From: Triticum aestivum
Taxonomy: Eukaryota; Streptophyta; Magnoliopsida; Poales; Poaceae
Reading direction: 5' to 3'
Assembly (NCBI RefSeq): GCF_018294505.1
Contig: NC_057796.1
Coordinates: 269,216,259-269,280,258, forward strand
DNA: 64,000 nucleotides
Shown: positions 33,888 through 45,931 of the stretch, piece by piece
Layout of the letters: each line of letters starts with the position of its first letter
Position numbering within the stretch: the first letter of the stretch is position 1
Made by a program: the position numbers and the translations under genes
Notes under the pieces: model-generated
What the model was told of the DNA's origin: nothing
Database searches by the model: none
The model's input: only the letters and a program-made list of their open reading frames with translations

Positions 33888-35364
33888 AGTATCCCCAAGC
33901 TTAATTCCTGCTCGTCCTCGAGTAGGTAAATGATAAAAACAGAATTTTTGATGTGGAATGCTACTTAGCATATTCTTCAATGTAATTTTCTTTATTGTGG
34001 CATGAATGTTCAGATCCGAAAGATTCAAGATAAAATTTTAATATTGACATAAAAATAATAATACTTCAAGCATACTAACCAAGCAATTATGTCTTCACAA
34101 AATAACATAGCCAAAGAAAGCTCATCCCTACAAAATCATATAGTTTGGCCATGCTTCATTTTCGTCACACAAGAAAGCTCTCATCTTGCACAACCCCGAT
34201 GACAAGCCACGCAATTGTTTCATACTTTAGTAATCTCAAACTTTTTTCAACTTTCACGCAATACATGAGCGTGAGCCATGGATATAGCACTATGGGTGGA
34301 ATAGAATATGATGATGGGGGCTGTGTGGAGAAGACAAAAAAGGAGAAAGTCTCACATTGACGCGGCTAATCAACGGGCTAGGGAGATGCCCATTAATTGA
34401 TGTCAATGCAAGGAGTAGGGATTGCCATGCAACGGATGCACTAGAGCTATAAATGTATGAAAGCTCAACAAACGAAACTAAGTGGGTGTGCATCCAACTT
34501 GCTTGCTCACGAAGACCTAGGGCATTTGAGGAAGCCCATTGTTGGAATATACAAGCCAAGTCTATAATGTAAAATTCCCACTAGTATATGAAAGTGACAA
34601 AACAAGAGACTCTCTATCATAAAGATCATGGTGCTACTTTGAAGCACAAGTGTGGAAAAAGGATAGTACCATTGTCCCTTTTTTTGGGCCATTCCTTATT
34701 TTTGTTTGGCCTTTCTCTTTTTTTTGGGAAAATGCTCTATTAATGATGATCATCACACTTCTATTTATTTACAACTCAATGATTACAACTCGATGCTAGA
34801 GAAAAGTATGACTCTATATGAATGCCTCCGGCGGTGTACCGGGAAGGGCAATGAATCAAGAGTGACATGTATGAATAATATGGATGGTGGCTTTGCCACA
34901 AATACGATGTCAACTACATGACCATGCACGGCACTATGACAATGATAAAGCGTGTCATAATAAACGGAATGGTCGAAAGTTGCATGGAAATATATCTCGG
35001 AATGGCTATGGAAATGCCATAATAGGTAGGTATGGTGGCTGTTTTGAGGAAGATATAAGGAGGTTTATGTGTGATAGAGCGTATTGTATCACGGGGTTTG
35101 GATGCACCGGCCAAGTTTGCACCAACTCTCAAGGTGAGAAAGGGCAATGCACGGTACCGAAGAGTCTAGGAATGATGGAAGGTTGAGAGTGCATATAATC
35201 CATGGACTCAGCATTAGTAATAAAGAACTCACATACTTACTACAAAAATCTACAAGTCATCAAAAACCAAGCACTACGCGCATGCTCCTAGGGGGGTAGA
35301 TTGGTAGGAAAAGACCATCACTCGTCCCCGACCGCCACTCATAAGGATGACAATCAAAGAACAC
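33888..35364. other. Sabrina-like internal non-coding region
   Basis: It is AT-rich and has short apparent frames only, none with a recognisable motif. The stretch 34680-34740 has long T runs. It lies between polypurine tract and gag in element orientation, where an autonomous element would carry pol. Pol is absent here and in the other part (56053-57374), so this is a non-autonomous type or a deleted copy. Confidence 0.65.
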
Positions 35365-35369
35365 CTCAT
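35365..35369. repeat. Target site duplication CTCAT, left copy (element 3)
   Basis: CTCAT precedes the TGTCGGGG LTR edge and recurs at 56048-56052. The Sabrina-like sequence is continuous across the pair. Confidence 0.93.
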
Positions 35370-36578
35370 TGTCGGGGGGAAACGACACCTATGGGATCAC
35401 AAGAATCCCTACTACGGTTGCCGGGGCGCAGGGTTGCAAGAAGAGCAGGGCTAGTACACAGCACAAGGATCGTTTACCCAGGTTCGGGCCACAAGGATGC
35501 GTAAAACCCTAGTCCTGCTTTGGTGGCTGTATTTCAGAGAGTTCTTGAGCTCTCGAACTAGCTGTGGTCAGTGCGTGGTTCGAAAGAGCCGAATCCTTCT
35601 CCAGTATGCCATGGGCCTCCTTTTATAGTCGATAGGGGCTGCCACAGTGGCACACAGGAGGTGGAAAGGCGTACAGTGCCCTGATCTTATCAATCGTATT
35701 ACAGGAAAAGACGCATTTAATGCGTAGCTTAGGTGTCCCCTTGCTTTATCGGGGACGGGGGCGAGGCCCGTCCCGTCCGTCGCCGCTCTTCTTCGCTTCG
35801 ACACGCACCTTAGCCAGCGATGCGTGCGGCGCCATGTAGGCAGGCAGGCAGCTGAGGTGGCGCGGTGGTGGAGCCTTCATGAAGATCTGCATGCCACCAC
35901 GCAGGCACTCGATGAGTTGGCCTGGGAGCTGCATGTTGCCACGCAGGTGCCCGCCCAGCTGGTTGGGCTGGCAGCTGCATGCGAATGGCGGTGGAAGCTT
36001 GGTTGGCGTGAGCCTGGCGGTGGCCCCACTGGCGTCCTTGGTGAGGGCCTTGCCGGGTGACCTGGCAAGGGTCTTGTCGTGTGGCCCAACAAGGGTCTTC
36101 CCGTGGCGCGCTGTCGTCCCCGGCAAGGGCCTCGCCGGGGGTCTGGCGGTGGCCTCCCTCCGCAAGGATCTTGCCGAGGATCGTCATCTTCTAATCCTCA
36201 TCTGATCTTGAATATGTCTTCACAAAGATCTGCATACCACCACAGAGGTGCCTTCCCGAGCCCTGGCCCCACGTGGATGATGGCGTTGGGGACCGTGGGC
36301 TCAAGGGTGGCTCGCTTCGTTGGCGTGGGGCGAGCTGTCTCGGCAAGGATCTTGCCGGGGCTTCTGAGGCTGCCCTGGCAAGGGTCTTGCTGGGGGAACC
36401 TGCTTCGTCCCTTTGCTCTTTGTGGTCTTGGCCTTGGCGTTGCTCTGATTATCTTGGGCTTCGGTCTTACCTTGGCTCACCTCCCCTGTTCTGCTTGGCG
36501 TGACCGTAAGCGCGGCTCCGACTGCCCGGGCACAGGTATAGGGGTGCAAAAATGCACCCCTCTTTTTGTACACCGACA
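35370..36578 (-). repeat. Element 3 left LTR (3' LTR)
   Basis: It is 1209 bp, starting TGTCGGGGGG and ending ACACCGACA on the plus strand. A minus-strand TATA box (ACTATAAAAGGAGG) is present near 35612-35625 and is repeated in the other LTR near 55085-55098. Confidence 0.94.
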
Positions 36579-36600
36579 GGAGCCCCCGGGCCTGGGCCAC
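36579..36600 (-). other. Polypurine tract of element 3
   Basis: On the minus strand GCCCGGGGGCTCC abuts the LTR start TGTCGGTGTAC. It is guanine-rich and matches the expected position. Confidence 0.7.
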
Positions 36601-36814
36601 ACATAAGCGCGACACGTTGTTGGGCCAGGCCCAAAAACAGTGCGCGGGCAGGCGGGGCGGTTTTTACCGCGGTAAGACTTTTCGCGCGTTGCGCTTCCCA
36701 CGACCCACGCGCGTGGCGCAGCGTGGAGGGGTGTGCGTGTCGTGGGCGGCATGCGTGGGGCGGTTTCCACACGCATGCGTCACATCACAGTAAATGGGTA
36801 GCGCGCCCCGCGGC

Positions 36815-36832
36815 TTCCCCATAAAAAGGGAT
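36815..36832 (+). promoter_or_regulatory. TATA-like box of the element 3 antisense ORF
   Basis: CCCCATAAAAAGGG lies about 150 bp before the ATG at 36980, within GC-rich sequence. It is placed like the TATA boxes upstream of the antisense ORFs in elements 2 and 4, so it may drive that transcript independently of the LTRs. Confidence 0.5.
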
Positions 36833-36979
36833 AACCGCGGGCGCACTGTTCCTTTTACCCTTCGTGCAACCCCAATCTCGGAAACCTCCGCTTGCCTTCC
36901 TCTTCTTCTTCAAGCTTCGTTTCTGCTTGCCGCCATTGCGCTTCCGCCGCCCTCTGTCCTGCCCTCCTCCCCAGCCGCC

Positions 36980-39693
36980 ATGGCGCCAAAATCCACCAAG
37001 GGCAAGGGAGTGGCCAAGGACGCCGGAGCCGCGGAGCCGCCGGAGAGTGCGCTGGCGGTGCAGCGGATGCAGTTCGCCTTCTTCCCCTCGACAGTTGACG
37101 TGTTCGAGCTTCGGGACTCCTTCAGGCCCCTGTGGGGAGTGAAGACGGGGGGGGGGAGAATTCGGGGCATCCAGCCACGCCGACTGCGCCGAGGCTGCCC
37201 CAAATCGGTACCCCTTCTTTGTTGATTATTTTTCCTGCGGGCTCTGTCCTCCCTTCTCCGATTTCTTCTACGACGTCATGCATACCTTTGGCTTCCGCCT
37301 CATGGATTTTACTCCGAATGCGGTGGCATGCATGGCCCTTTTCGCGCATCTCTACGAGGGCTTCGCCGGGGTGCACCCCAACACGGCGTTCTTCCGCCAT
37401 TACATCTCCCCTCGGATCCAACCAGGGGGTGCCATCTCCGGTTGCATTGCCTGGGTCTCAGGATCCAAGGGGGCATATCCGGAGGGCGCCATGAAGGAGA
37501 GGTGGGAATAATGGCGGGGACGGTGGTGCTGGATCGAGGAGAAGGACCCGCCGACGTTCTGCAAAGTTCGCCGGGCGCCGCCGGTCCGCAGAAGCGATTG
37601 GAGCGACGTTGATGCTGCTGACGAGAAGCTCACGGTCGCCACCACCAGTATCCTCCGGCTCACCGAGGCCGGCCTCACCCTTGAGATGATCGGGACGGAC
37701 TTCATCCGCCGCCGGATCTCTCCACTTCATAACAAGGGGAGGCCAGCCTGGCTCTTCACGAACCCCGCCGACATCATGCGGCTTCGTCCCAGCCTCGACC
37801 ACAATTTCACAGTGATGGGGCACGCCCATTTCTGCCAGCGGCTCTTCCAGCTTGATGTGGGCCGCGACGGTGAGGTCGAGCAGACCGGCAAGGTCGCGAG
37901 GGCCGCCGCGATGGCCGGCAAGGTCCTCAAGGGGCCTCTGTTCAAGCAGCCGACGGGGCTGGTCCCGTTGTGCAATAACTCGTGCGGGTCCGATATCATT
38001 GCCATGATTCCGGACTGCAAAGGGCTGCGTGGCCACAGCTGACATTGGAGGGGTCCAGGCGCCACACGAGGGCCACGGCGGCAAAGAAGCCGGCGAAGGC
38101 CGCGGTGAAGAAGAAGACAGTCGTCCCTTCTTCGTCCACATGTGTCCAGACACCACCTCCTTCTCCTCCTCCGGCGGATGTTGATACAGAGGTTACTTTT
38201 GATTATGGATCCCTCAGCCCGAGCAGGAAGAGGAAAACAGCAGAGGAGGAGGCGGACGACGAGTAAGTATCTGGTTCCTTTTCGTTATCTCTGCCTCCTC
38301 AATCTGTGTTGCTCATCTTAACTTGTCTTCATCTTTGCAGGGACGTGGAGGCGCTGGCCCAGAGATTGAAGAGGGCCAAGGTCTCAGCGGGTGGCCAGCC
38401 CCCAGTTGGTACTTCGGGGGCACCATTGGTGGTGTTGAGCAGCCCGGACAGCAGTCCCCCGCATAGCCCCCAGCGTAAGTTCATCACTCTTCCCCCGTGG
38501 ACATGTGTTAGGGGCACGATACTTTGGTGCTGACCTTGCCAGGTATGCAGGAGGAGAGCAGCAACAGGAGGAGCCACAGAGGGCTACTCCCAACACGCCA
38601 CCCCCATCGACCACGCCGCCCCGAGGGGTGTCCCCGGCAAGGGCACCAAGCACCGAGCCCACGCACATGGAAGAGGAGGAGGAGAACTTGGGCGCCGGCG
38701 GCTTTGCCTCGACGCCAAATGTTGGCGGGGAGGGGACTTCCGTTTCCCAGCCGGGCGCTGGCACAGGTAAGTCATTCGCCGTTCGTCCCTGCTTCTTTTT
38801 CTTTCCGGCTCTTGGTCCTGGCCTTGCCTCACCCCCTCCTTCGGTGTCCAGATTCCTCCTCGGTGAACCCAAAGGACGTGGACGCCGTCATCGAGGACGG
38901 CGCCAAGGCCGCCTAGGCGGAAGCCAAGAAGATCGCCGCCGAGGAGGCCGCCAAGGGTGCTGCGAGGATGCCGCTGAGGGGCCTACCAGGGTGGCCGGCG
39001 AGGCTGCCGCTGAAGAGGCCGGCAAGGGGCCTGCCGGAGAGGAGGAGGAGGTGGCTGATGACCAGCCTTCCTCTTCTGCTGCTTCCGGCTCCGGCAAGTA
39101 CCTGAGGGTGAGCGACTACTTGTTCGTCCACCTTCTAGGCGCGTCGAGCACCAGGACACCCGTTGAGGGAGAGGTGTTCGACGGCGAAGTGCTTGCCGCT
39201 GCCGGGCTTGAAGTCGTCGACGAGCCGATCGTGGGCGGCGACGGTTCGCAGGAAGAGCGGCTCCTCCACGCCATGGGTGCCAGCTTCCGGAAGCTCCAGG
39301 CGCTCCACCGCGCCCGCCTGGACAAGGCTAAGTCCAGGACGGCGGTGGTGGAGAAGGCAGAGGCGGACCTCCAGAAGCGCGTCGCCGAGACGTAGGACTG
39401 GTTCCGCGAGGCCCACAAGGAGCTCAAGGCTGCCCAGGGCGAGCTAGCCAAGCGCGACGTGGAGCTCACCATGAAGCTCGCCGACGTCGAGAAGGCTCAG
39501 GAGACGGCGAGGAACTTGGCCGCGGCCGCCGAACCCGCCCGGACCCAGCACCAGGCCGCGCTGAACTCCCAGGAGGAGGACCTCGCTGCACGCGAGGAGA
39601 AGCTTGCCGCCACGCTTCGCGGCAAGGATGCAGAGGTGGAGAAGCTTGTCTTTCAGCGGACCAGTGAGCTGGAGCAGAGGCACAAAGAGGCAC
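36980..39693 (+). pseudogene. Element 3 antisense multi-exon ORF, 5' part
   Basis: It starts MAPKSTKGKGVAKDAG, a lysine-rich start, then LRDSFRPLWGVKTGGG. After a frame change near 37200 comes the gypsy-type transposon domain: MHTFGFRLMDFTPNAVACMA, LYEGFAGVHPNTAFFRHYIS. The ERWE stop (TAA near 37509) and further frame changes follow, with ADEKLTVATTSILRLTEAG and RGRPAWLFTN-like text. Introns are suggested at 38261-38340 (GTAAGT...TTTGCAG), 38475-38542 and about 38767-38850. The last exons are alanine- and glutamate-rich coiled coil (AEADLQKRVAE, KELKAAQGELAKRDVELTMK) with TAG codons at 38914-38916 and 39393-39395. It is cut at 39693 by element 4 and resumes at 53479. Function unknown. Confidence 0.75.
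39689..39693. repeat. Target site duplication GGCAC, left copy (element 4)
   Basis: GGCAC precedes TGTCGGG of the left LTR and recurs at 53474-53478. It marks insertion into the coiled-coil exon of the element 3 antisense ORF. Confidence 0.93.
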
Positions 39694-40823
39694 TGTCGGG
39701 TGGTTGGTGCGACATACGCCAAGGGATGGCTTATCATTGTGGGAGCCAATAAAACGTCGCCGGTGCCTGGAAACGGGATGAGGCGAAGACATGCACGCCG
39801 GCGGATCTTACCCAGGTTCGGGGCTCTCCGAGGAGATAACACCCCTAGTCCTGCTCTGCGGGGTCTCCGCATGATCACTAGATCGGTAAAGGGTAGCTAC
39901 AATCGCTCCTAGAGCTGTTGGGATCAAGGGAGAAGAAGAACAAGGCTAGCTCTTGCTTCCCTCTATCTATGGTGTGTGTGTTATCAGGGATCGAACCCTT
40001 TGCATGGGTGCTCCGGGGGGTTTATATAGGCCTACCCCCCGGGGGTACAATGGTAATCCGACTGGGAACTGGCCCCAGCCGTCAGTGTCTATGCCTGCCG
40101 GCTTCTCCGCCGGCTGCTGGGTCCCGCCGGCTGCTGGGTCCTGCCGGCTGCCGGCTCCTCGGTCGACAGGCCGGCCCCACTGCCTAGGGTCTTGTCCGCG
40201 GCTGCTTACTGTAGCCGCGCCTCTGATGACGAGGGCTTGGTCGAGGTAAGCGTGGCTACAGTGACCCGCATCGGGGGCTATCACTGTAGCCTTACCTCGT
40301 CTTGTCTCCTTAATGGGGCTCCTGCTTCGAGGAAGGGAGTCGCCGGCTTCTGGAGGCCGGCTATGCTCCTGGCCGACTAGGAAAAGCCGGGCCGCCTTCA
40401 CGCCTCTCTCTGGCTGAAGGGGCCCGCGGTCCTTGGGCCGTACAGGAGGGGGTCGTGGATGACGTCGCGGCTGGCGTGGCTATAGTGCCGGGCCGCACGG
40501 GAGACATCCCCCCCGTACGGCCTCCTGTAGCCATGCCTGCCTCGGGCTTCAGGGGTCGTGGGCCGCACTGTGGTCACGCCCCGTCAGGGCGTCGTTATGT
40601 AGGAGTGGTTGTAGTCTTGGCCGGCTTCTAGGAGTCGGTGTCCTTCTTGGCCGGCTTCTTGGAGTCGGTGAGGCCGGGTCGCCTTCCAGGAGTCGGCCTT
40701 AGTGGTAGCCGGCCGGGGAAGGCGGTCCAAATGCATGGAGTGCTTGAAGGCCCAAAGGCCTGATAAATTCTCTGAAGAGCTAGGGGTAGTCGGTTAGGCT
40801 ACCCGTGGTCATTTACCCCGACA
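39694..40823 (-). repeat. Element 4 left LTR (3' LTR)
   Basis: It runs TGTCGGGTGG to TACCCCGACA. A minus-strand TATATAA box lies near 40021-40027. It has an extra 18-bp ccggctgctgggtcctg-like unit near 40130-40150 relative to the other LTR, probably slippage in a ccggctgctgggtc tandem. Confidence 0.94.
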
Positions 40824-40838
40824 GTAGTCCCCGAAGCT
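40824..40838 (-). other. Polypurine tract of element 4
   Basis: On the minus strand TTCGGGGACTAC abuts the 3' LTR start TGTCGGGG. It is purine-rich and correctly placed. Confidence 0.68.
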
Positions 40839-41257
40839 GATTGGGCTTCGAGGTGGAGTGGGGTTCGAGAAGCTCGATCGGCTTCCTATCGTGACAAGCC
40901 GGCAGCTAGGAGCCGGCCTTGGTGCAGGCGCGCCGCCTTTAGTCGAATTCTTCTGGAGTCGGGAGGCGGGAACCCGCGGACTTGTGCGCCGGGCCGCGGG
41001 CCGGCCTCGAGCCGTGGCGTGCCACGTGGCCGGAAAGCCTGCCAGCCCACGCGCGTGACGAGACGTCGTCGCAGGGAGGGGGCACGCCACGTCCGCGCTC
41101 CGGCCCAGGCGCGGATCCTTCGTATCCCGAAACCGCCCGCACGTTCCGTGCGGCGGTTTCGGCTCGCACGTATGCGTAATAAACGCGAGGCGTGGGGGGA
41201 GTGGGCGCAGTTAATCCCACGTCTCCCCCCCACGTCCGGCCTCTTCGGCCGCGTGAG

Positions 41258-41270
41258 GCTATAAGTAGGG
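41258..41270 (+). promoter_or_regulatory. TATA-like box of the element 4 antisense ORF
   Basis: GGCTATAAGTAGG lies about 140 bp before the ATG at 41405 and shortly before a GC-rich leader. Position and context match a plant core promoter. No experimental support is available. Confidence 0.55.
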
Positions 41271-41404
41271 GGAGGTGGAGGGCGGCAGGCCCTCGCACGC
41301 TCCTCCTACTCCCTTCGTCTTCTCGCCTTGCTCGTTCCTGCGACAGCGCTTCGCCGCCGCGCTCTTCCTTCGCACGCTCCTCCGCCGCCGTGCCAGCTTT
41401 CGCT

Positions 41405-44400
41405 ATGCCTCCCCACGTAGAGCAGCTCGGCGGGGATTGGGATGGCTCCATCGTCCATAGCGACCACATCGACTTCCTCCGCGACACCCGGCGTCTGCCC
41501 AGCGCGGACAAAGTGGAGGTCCGCCTCGCGCCGGAGAAGGAGGTCAGGCCGGCGCCATAGGAGGGCGAGCGGGTAGTCTTCCGCTCGCACTTCCTGCGCG
41601 GCTTCGGACTGCCGGTGAGCGCCTTCTTCCGCACCTGGCTGGACTTCTATCAGCTCCAGCCGCACCACCTCACCCCCAACGCGGTGGTGCTGCTGTCGGC
41701 CTTCGTCACCCTGTGCGAGGGCTATCTCGGCGTCCTCCCCACCCTCGAGCTCTGGGGGGAATTCTTCGAGACGAAGCTGGGTACGCGCAGCAAGGGCGTG
41801 CCAGCCCATACTGGCGCCTTCATCGCGTCGCGGAGATCTGGCGCCGACAACCCCTTCCCGGTCATCACGCTGATCCAGTCGGTGAAGAAGTGGCAGAAAT
41901 CATACTTCTACGTGCGGAACATCGCTCCCCGGGGCGACTACGTCAACCTGCCGGCTTACGTAGCCGGCCCACCGGCGGGGAGGCTGCCCCAGTGGTCCTT
42001 CCGGGCGGTGACGCTATCGCAGGGAGGGAACGCCGCCATTGCCCGCCTGCGGGTGATGGTCCAGTCGGAGGGCCTGACGGGGCCCGACCTTCTGGCCGCG
42101 TTCGTCACACGCCGGGTCCTCCCGCTCCAGAGCCGGCCTCATCTGATCTGTCAGATGAGCGGCCAGCTCGATCCGAGCCGGATGTGCTCCAAGGAGATGC
42201 CGCAAGCCGACGCGGCCGACATGGTGAACTACCTTGCCAACTGCCAGCTTCCCGACAACTGGCAATTCGGCAAGGAGCCATACAGCCGCGCCAATCCTCC
42301 GCCTACGGTACGCTCCCCTTCTCTTTTTCTCTCTTTCTCTCTCAGCTTTGTTGCCGAGTTCCTTTGGGCCGACTCTAACCCAGTCGGCTCGCTCTTTTTG
42401 ACAGAGTCCTCTGCTTCGGCCTGCCGGCGGGGCGGACGCGGAGCGCCGCTTCGTCCCCGACCGGACCGAGCACGACCAGGAGGACCCCGATCTGGGGGCA
42501 GTCCACATGGAGGACGCCGCCGATCCGGCCGGCGGCGAAGCAGGCGGCGCCGGGTTCTCCGCGACCTTCGAGGACTGGCCAGACGAGGACGAAGCCGAAG
42601 CCGTCCCGCCCCGCCAGCCGGCCCCCGGACGCGGCACGGGCTCTTCCGGTGCGCAGCCTGCTCGGTGTAGAGGCCAGAAACGTCGCGCCACCCAGGGTAT
42701 GTTCGGCAGCCGGACGAAGAAGCCTAGGGGTGGGGCGGCGGCCAACAGGCGGGAAGAGGCGGCTGCGAAGGCGGCTCGCTTCCGCAAGGTGGTGAAGCAG
42801 CCGCAGGCGGTATCGGCGTAAGTTCTCTCTGTCTGTGTATTTTCCTTCTTTCTTTTCTTGGGTGGTTTTCTGAACCTTTGTCCTCTTTTATTTGATCAAA
42901 GCTCCACTGTCACTCGAGCGGGCGGCTGCCGGCTCCGTTATCGAGTCGGCAGGGGGCTCTGGGAGCACCACCCGCCGCGTAGATCCCCGCGCCGCCCTCC
43001 TGGAGGCGACGGAAAGGAACGCGCGGGAGGTGCGGGAGGAGCAGGAAGCGCGGGAGGCGGAAGCACGGAGGGCAGCCGCCGCCCAGGCAGCTCGTGAGGA
43101 GGAGGCGGCGAAGGCACTTGCCGAGGCCGCAGCCAAGGACCAGGCCGAGGCCGAAGCGGCGGCAGGGGAGGCCTTGATGGTCACCCCCCTGCGCACCATG
43201 GCGCCCGGGGGCGCGGATCCCTCGCCAGGGGGAGCCGGTGGTTCCCAGCCGGATCTGGGAGGGAGCGGCGATGACGTCATCTTCGTGAGGGAGGCGCCGG
43301 GGCCGACTCTTCCGACTGGGGCGGCCCAAGGCGGCCAGACTGAGCCTGCGCCCGCACAATCGGCGGAAGGCGAGCTGGCCGCGGGAGCTGCGGTGGCGGT
43401 CCGGGTTCCGCCAAGCCGGTGCGCAGGGAAGGCCGCGTCGGAGCCGCAGAAAGCGGCGTCGGAGCCACAGGCGGCCGTGGGCTCCAGCTCGTCGGCCCGA
43501 GACGCAGAGGCGGCCAGCGCTACCTCAGGGTGGGCGCCAGGCGGAGGGACAGCCGTGGTGAACATCGCTGCGCAAGACGTCCGGACCCGGCTCCAAGGCC
43601 AAGCCACGGCGCTGAGGCAGCTCACCGATGAATTCCTCTCCATGCGGGCTGCCATCCGGGTTAGTACTCTCATCTTCTTCTTGATTTCTCTCGTGGGGGC
43701 GCGTCAGCGCACCCACTGGATGTAGTCCCCGAGATTCGGGCCGACTGCTGAGCAGTCGGCTCGGATCTTCCTTGATGATTTCTCATCGTTGCTTTTGTTC
43801 TCACGTCGGTCTTCTGTCCATCTTGCAGGACTATCACAACCTCCGAGCGGCCGCCTTCAACTCCCAGGCTCGGGAGCTGACGCAGAAGACCGCCGATCTC
43901 ACTGAAAGCCGAGGTATGTAACTTGATCTTTATCTCATGTGGGGGCGCGTCAGCGCACCCACTGGGTGTAGTCCCCGAGATTCGGGCCGACTGCTGAGCA
44001 GTCGGATCGGATCTTCCTTGACGATTTCTTATTGCTCTTCTTTTTCTTCTAACTCTGCAGCGGCCAACGCTAGTCTGAGGGCGCAGCTGGGGGAGTCCCA
44101 GACTGCTCTTTGTGCCAAGGACACGGAGCTCGCCGCCTTGGTGCAGGAGCGCGACCGCCTGGTCAAGAAGCTGGCCGACCAGGAGGAAGGCCACAAGGCT
44201 GCGCTGAAAGCTGCACAGGATCGCGAGGCCGCCCTCCAGGCCGAGTTCGAGACGGAGGCGACCGGCTGGGAAGAGGCCAGGCAGACTCTGGTCTCCGGCT
44301 ATGGCCGGATTGAGGACCTGGTTGACGGTAAGTCGTCTATCCCTTCATCCTCTCTTGCCATCTGCTACTTCGACTCGTTTTTCTGATTTGGGGTTCTTCT

Positions 44401-45144
44401 TTTCTTTTCATCTTCACGCAGAGTACTTCCCTGGCTACTCAACTGCTGCCAACCAGGCCATCGAAGCTCGTCGCCAGGCAAAGAGGCAAGCCGGCTTCGA
44501 GATCTCGCCGACCGCCGGCCGCTCGCTGGAGGAGCAGCTCCTGGCGATCCAGGCTCGTATCCAGCCGGCTCACAGGCTGCTCCGCCGGCTTCAGCGTGCC
44601 GGGGCGCAGGTCTTGGCCGCCCTCTGGCCCGGCCAAGTGGTCCCGCGCACTCCCAGCCGGACCGCCGACGGGCTGGAGGTGGCCGTCGGCCGCTTCGAGG
44701 CTTGGAAGGCGTCAGCGGCTCGCTCCGGCGCCGGGCGGGTGCTGGAGTTTGTCAACGCCTGGTATCCCGGCCTAAATTTTGACCAGCTGGCGACCTGGCG
44801 GCAGCAAGCCGACACGGAGCTGGAGCCGGCGCGGCCGGCCATCATTCGGCGAGCTTCGGCGATCGCCGACTACACCGACACCAACGTCTTCGCCCCCGAG
44901 GTGGACGACAATGGAGTCGCCCAGCCCGAAGCCCGAAGATTGGTTCGGGCTGGACCCGGCGTACGGCGAGGACTCGGCGGAGGAGATCGACTCCAGCGAC
45001 GAGGGCGAGGAGGAGGAGGAAGTGGAAGGTGAAGACGCCGAGCCGGCTGGCGGAGAAGCCGGCCAGCCTGACCGCGCCTCCAGCACTACGCCGCGTGCTA
45101 GTTCGTCTCCTGCCGCGGGAGGCGGTCAGGCCGGGACCAGCTAG
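41405..45144 (+). pseudogene. Element 4 antisense six-exon ORF (gypsy-type transposon domain)
   Basis: This accessory gene lies on the strand opposite to gag-pol. Exon 1 (41405-42307) starts MPPHVEQLGG and holds the gypsy-type transposon domain (VVFRSHFLRGFGLPVSAFF, LDFYQLQPHHLTPNAVVLLS, AFVTLCEGYLGVLP). A TAG lies at 41558-41560. Proposed exons follow with GT...AG introns: 42405-42817, 42902-43659, 43829-43913, 44061-44327 and 44422-45144. The middle part is alanine- and glutamate-rich and coiled-coil-like (LEATERNAREVREEQEAREA; LAALVQERDRLVKKLADQEE). The last exon has LLRRLQRAGAQVLAALWPGQ, WYPGLNFDQLATW and an acidic tail EEIDSSDEGEEEEEVEGEDA reached after a frameshift near 44930. Layout is as in element 3. 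Function unknown. Confidence 0.75.
43693..44030 (+). repeat. Duplicated ~92-bp block in two consecutive introns
   Basis: A block starting gtgggggcgcgtcagcgcac occurs at 43693-43784 and again at 43939-44030, offset 246 bp, one in each of two neighbouring introns of the antisense ORF. It includes a near-perfect inverted repeat with 10-bp arms gccgactgct and agcagtcggc (43740-43760 in the first copy). Confidence 0.85.
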
Positions 45145-45931
45145 GCGGCCACTCCTTCAGCCGGCGAGCTGCCTTCACCGACCCACTCGGCCTTCACGCC
45201 CTTGTCTTCTTTCTTTGTTTCCTATCTTGTTATGCTTTTGAACAATACTTGGTTAAGTCTGCGCAATTCCACCCACTGGGTGTATTGAAACTTAAGTCTG
45301 TTGCCAGCCTTTGAGCGGCTTTATGTATATAAGTTATGCAATCGGCTTTTCCTTGTACTTTTGCTTTTTGTCCTTCTGCTTTTTTCCTTTGCCGCCCTCC
45401 CTTGGTTGCCGCCTCCCCAGTCAAACAGTTGCTCTGCAATCTGTAGCCGGGGAGTGCCTGGCCGATTGGGGAGGGGGAAGTACTTTTTAGCTCTGCTGGA
45501 CTTAAGCTAAGTTTTTAGGAAGCCGGCCAGCCGGCTGTTGTGACAGTCGGCAGGCGTATATAGAGGTCGTCTTTTTGCTATATAGGTTAGTTGTTCCTTA
45601 GCCATTTTTCGTGTGGGCGTCCTTTCTGTCTTCTCTCTTGCTAGTCGGACAGTCAGTTCTTTGAGCTGCGACTTTTCAACAAGAGAGGACTGGGGAGCCG
45701 GCGCACTACTTTGCTGACTTCGGGAAGAACTTATAATATAGCTTAGGGCGGCCAGTCCCCGGGTCGACTAGTCGAACCCGGTGCCAGACAAGAATTCAAA
45801 ATGTAATAAGATAATCATGGATATGACACTCGTCATCCATAGATAAATAAAAGGCAGTCCCCGAGTACTGTTCGGGGGGCCTGCTGGTTTGTAACTTAAT
45901 ACAAAAGGGGTAGGGTGATACATACTGCTTT
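45145..45931. other. Element 4 intergenic region between convergent ORFs
   Basis: No ORF with any recognisable motif. It carries the 3' ends of the antisense ORF (from the left) and of pol (from the right). AT-rich patches near 45320-45345 (tttatgtatataag) and T-rich runs near 45355-45395 could serve as polyadenylation regions. Confidence 0.5.

Larger units (their letters stand above)
32872..35369 (-). mobile_element. Sabrina-like Gypsy retrotransposon, 3' end part
   Basis: The left boundary is the LTR (32872-33887) in minus orientation. The adjoining AT-rich internal part (33888-35364) holds no gag or pol. On the minus strand the sequence ending at the LTR reads agcttggggatact, a plausible polypurine tract. 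The internal part continues at 56048 after element 3. The family assignment (Sabrina/Fatima group) comes from my memory of its LTR start TGATACGTCTCCAACGTATC. The preceding ggggg (32867-32871) would be the target duplication; its partner is outside the window. Confidence 0.8.

Noticed and set aside
35746..36206. Overlapping frames of about 100-140 codons in element 3 LTRs (35746-36206, 55218-55675)
   Set aside because: They occur in both LTRs, on both strands, with ccggcaagg-type low-complexity sequence. They are LTR sequence, not genes.
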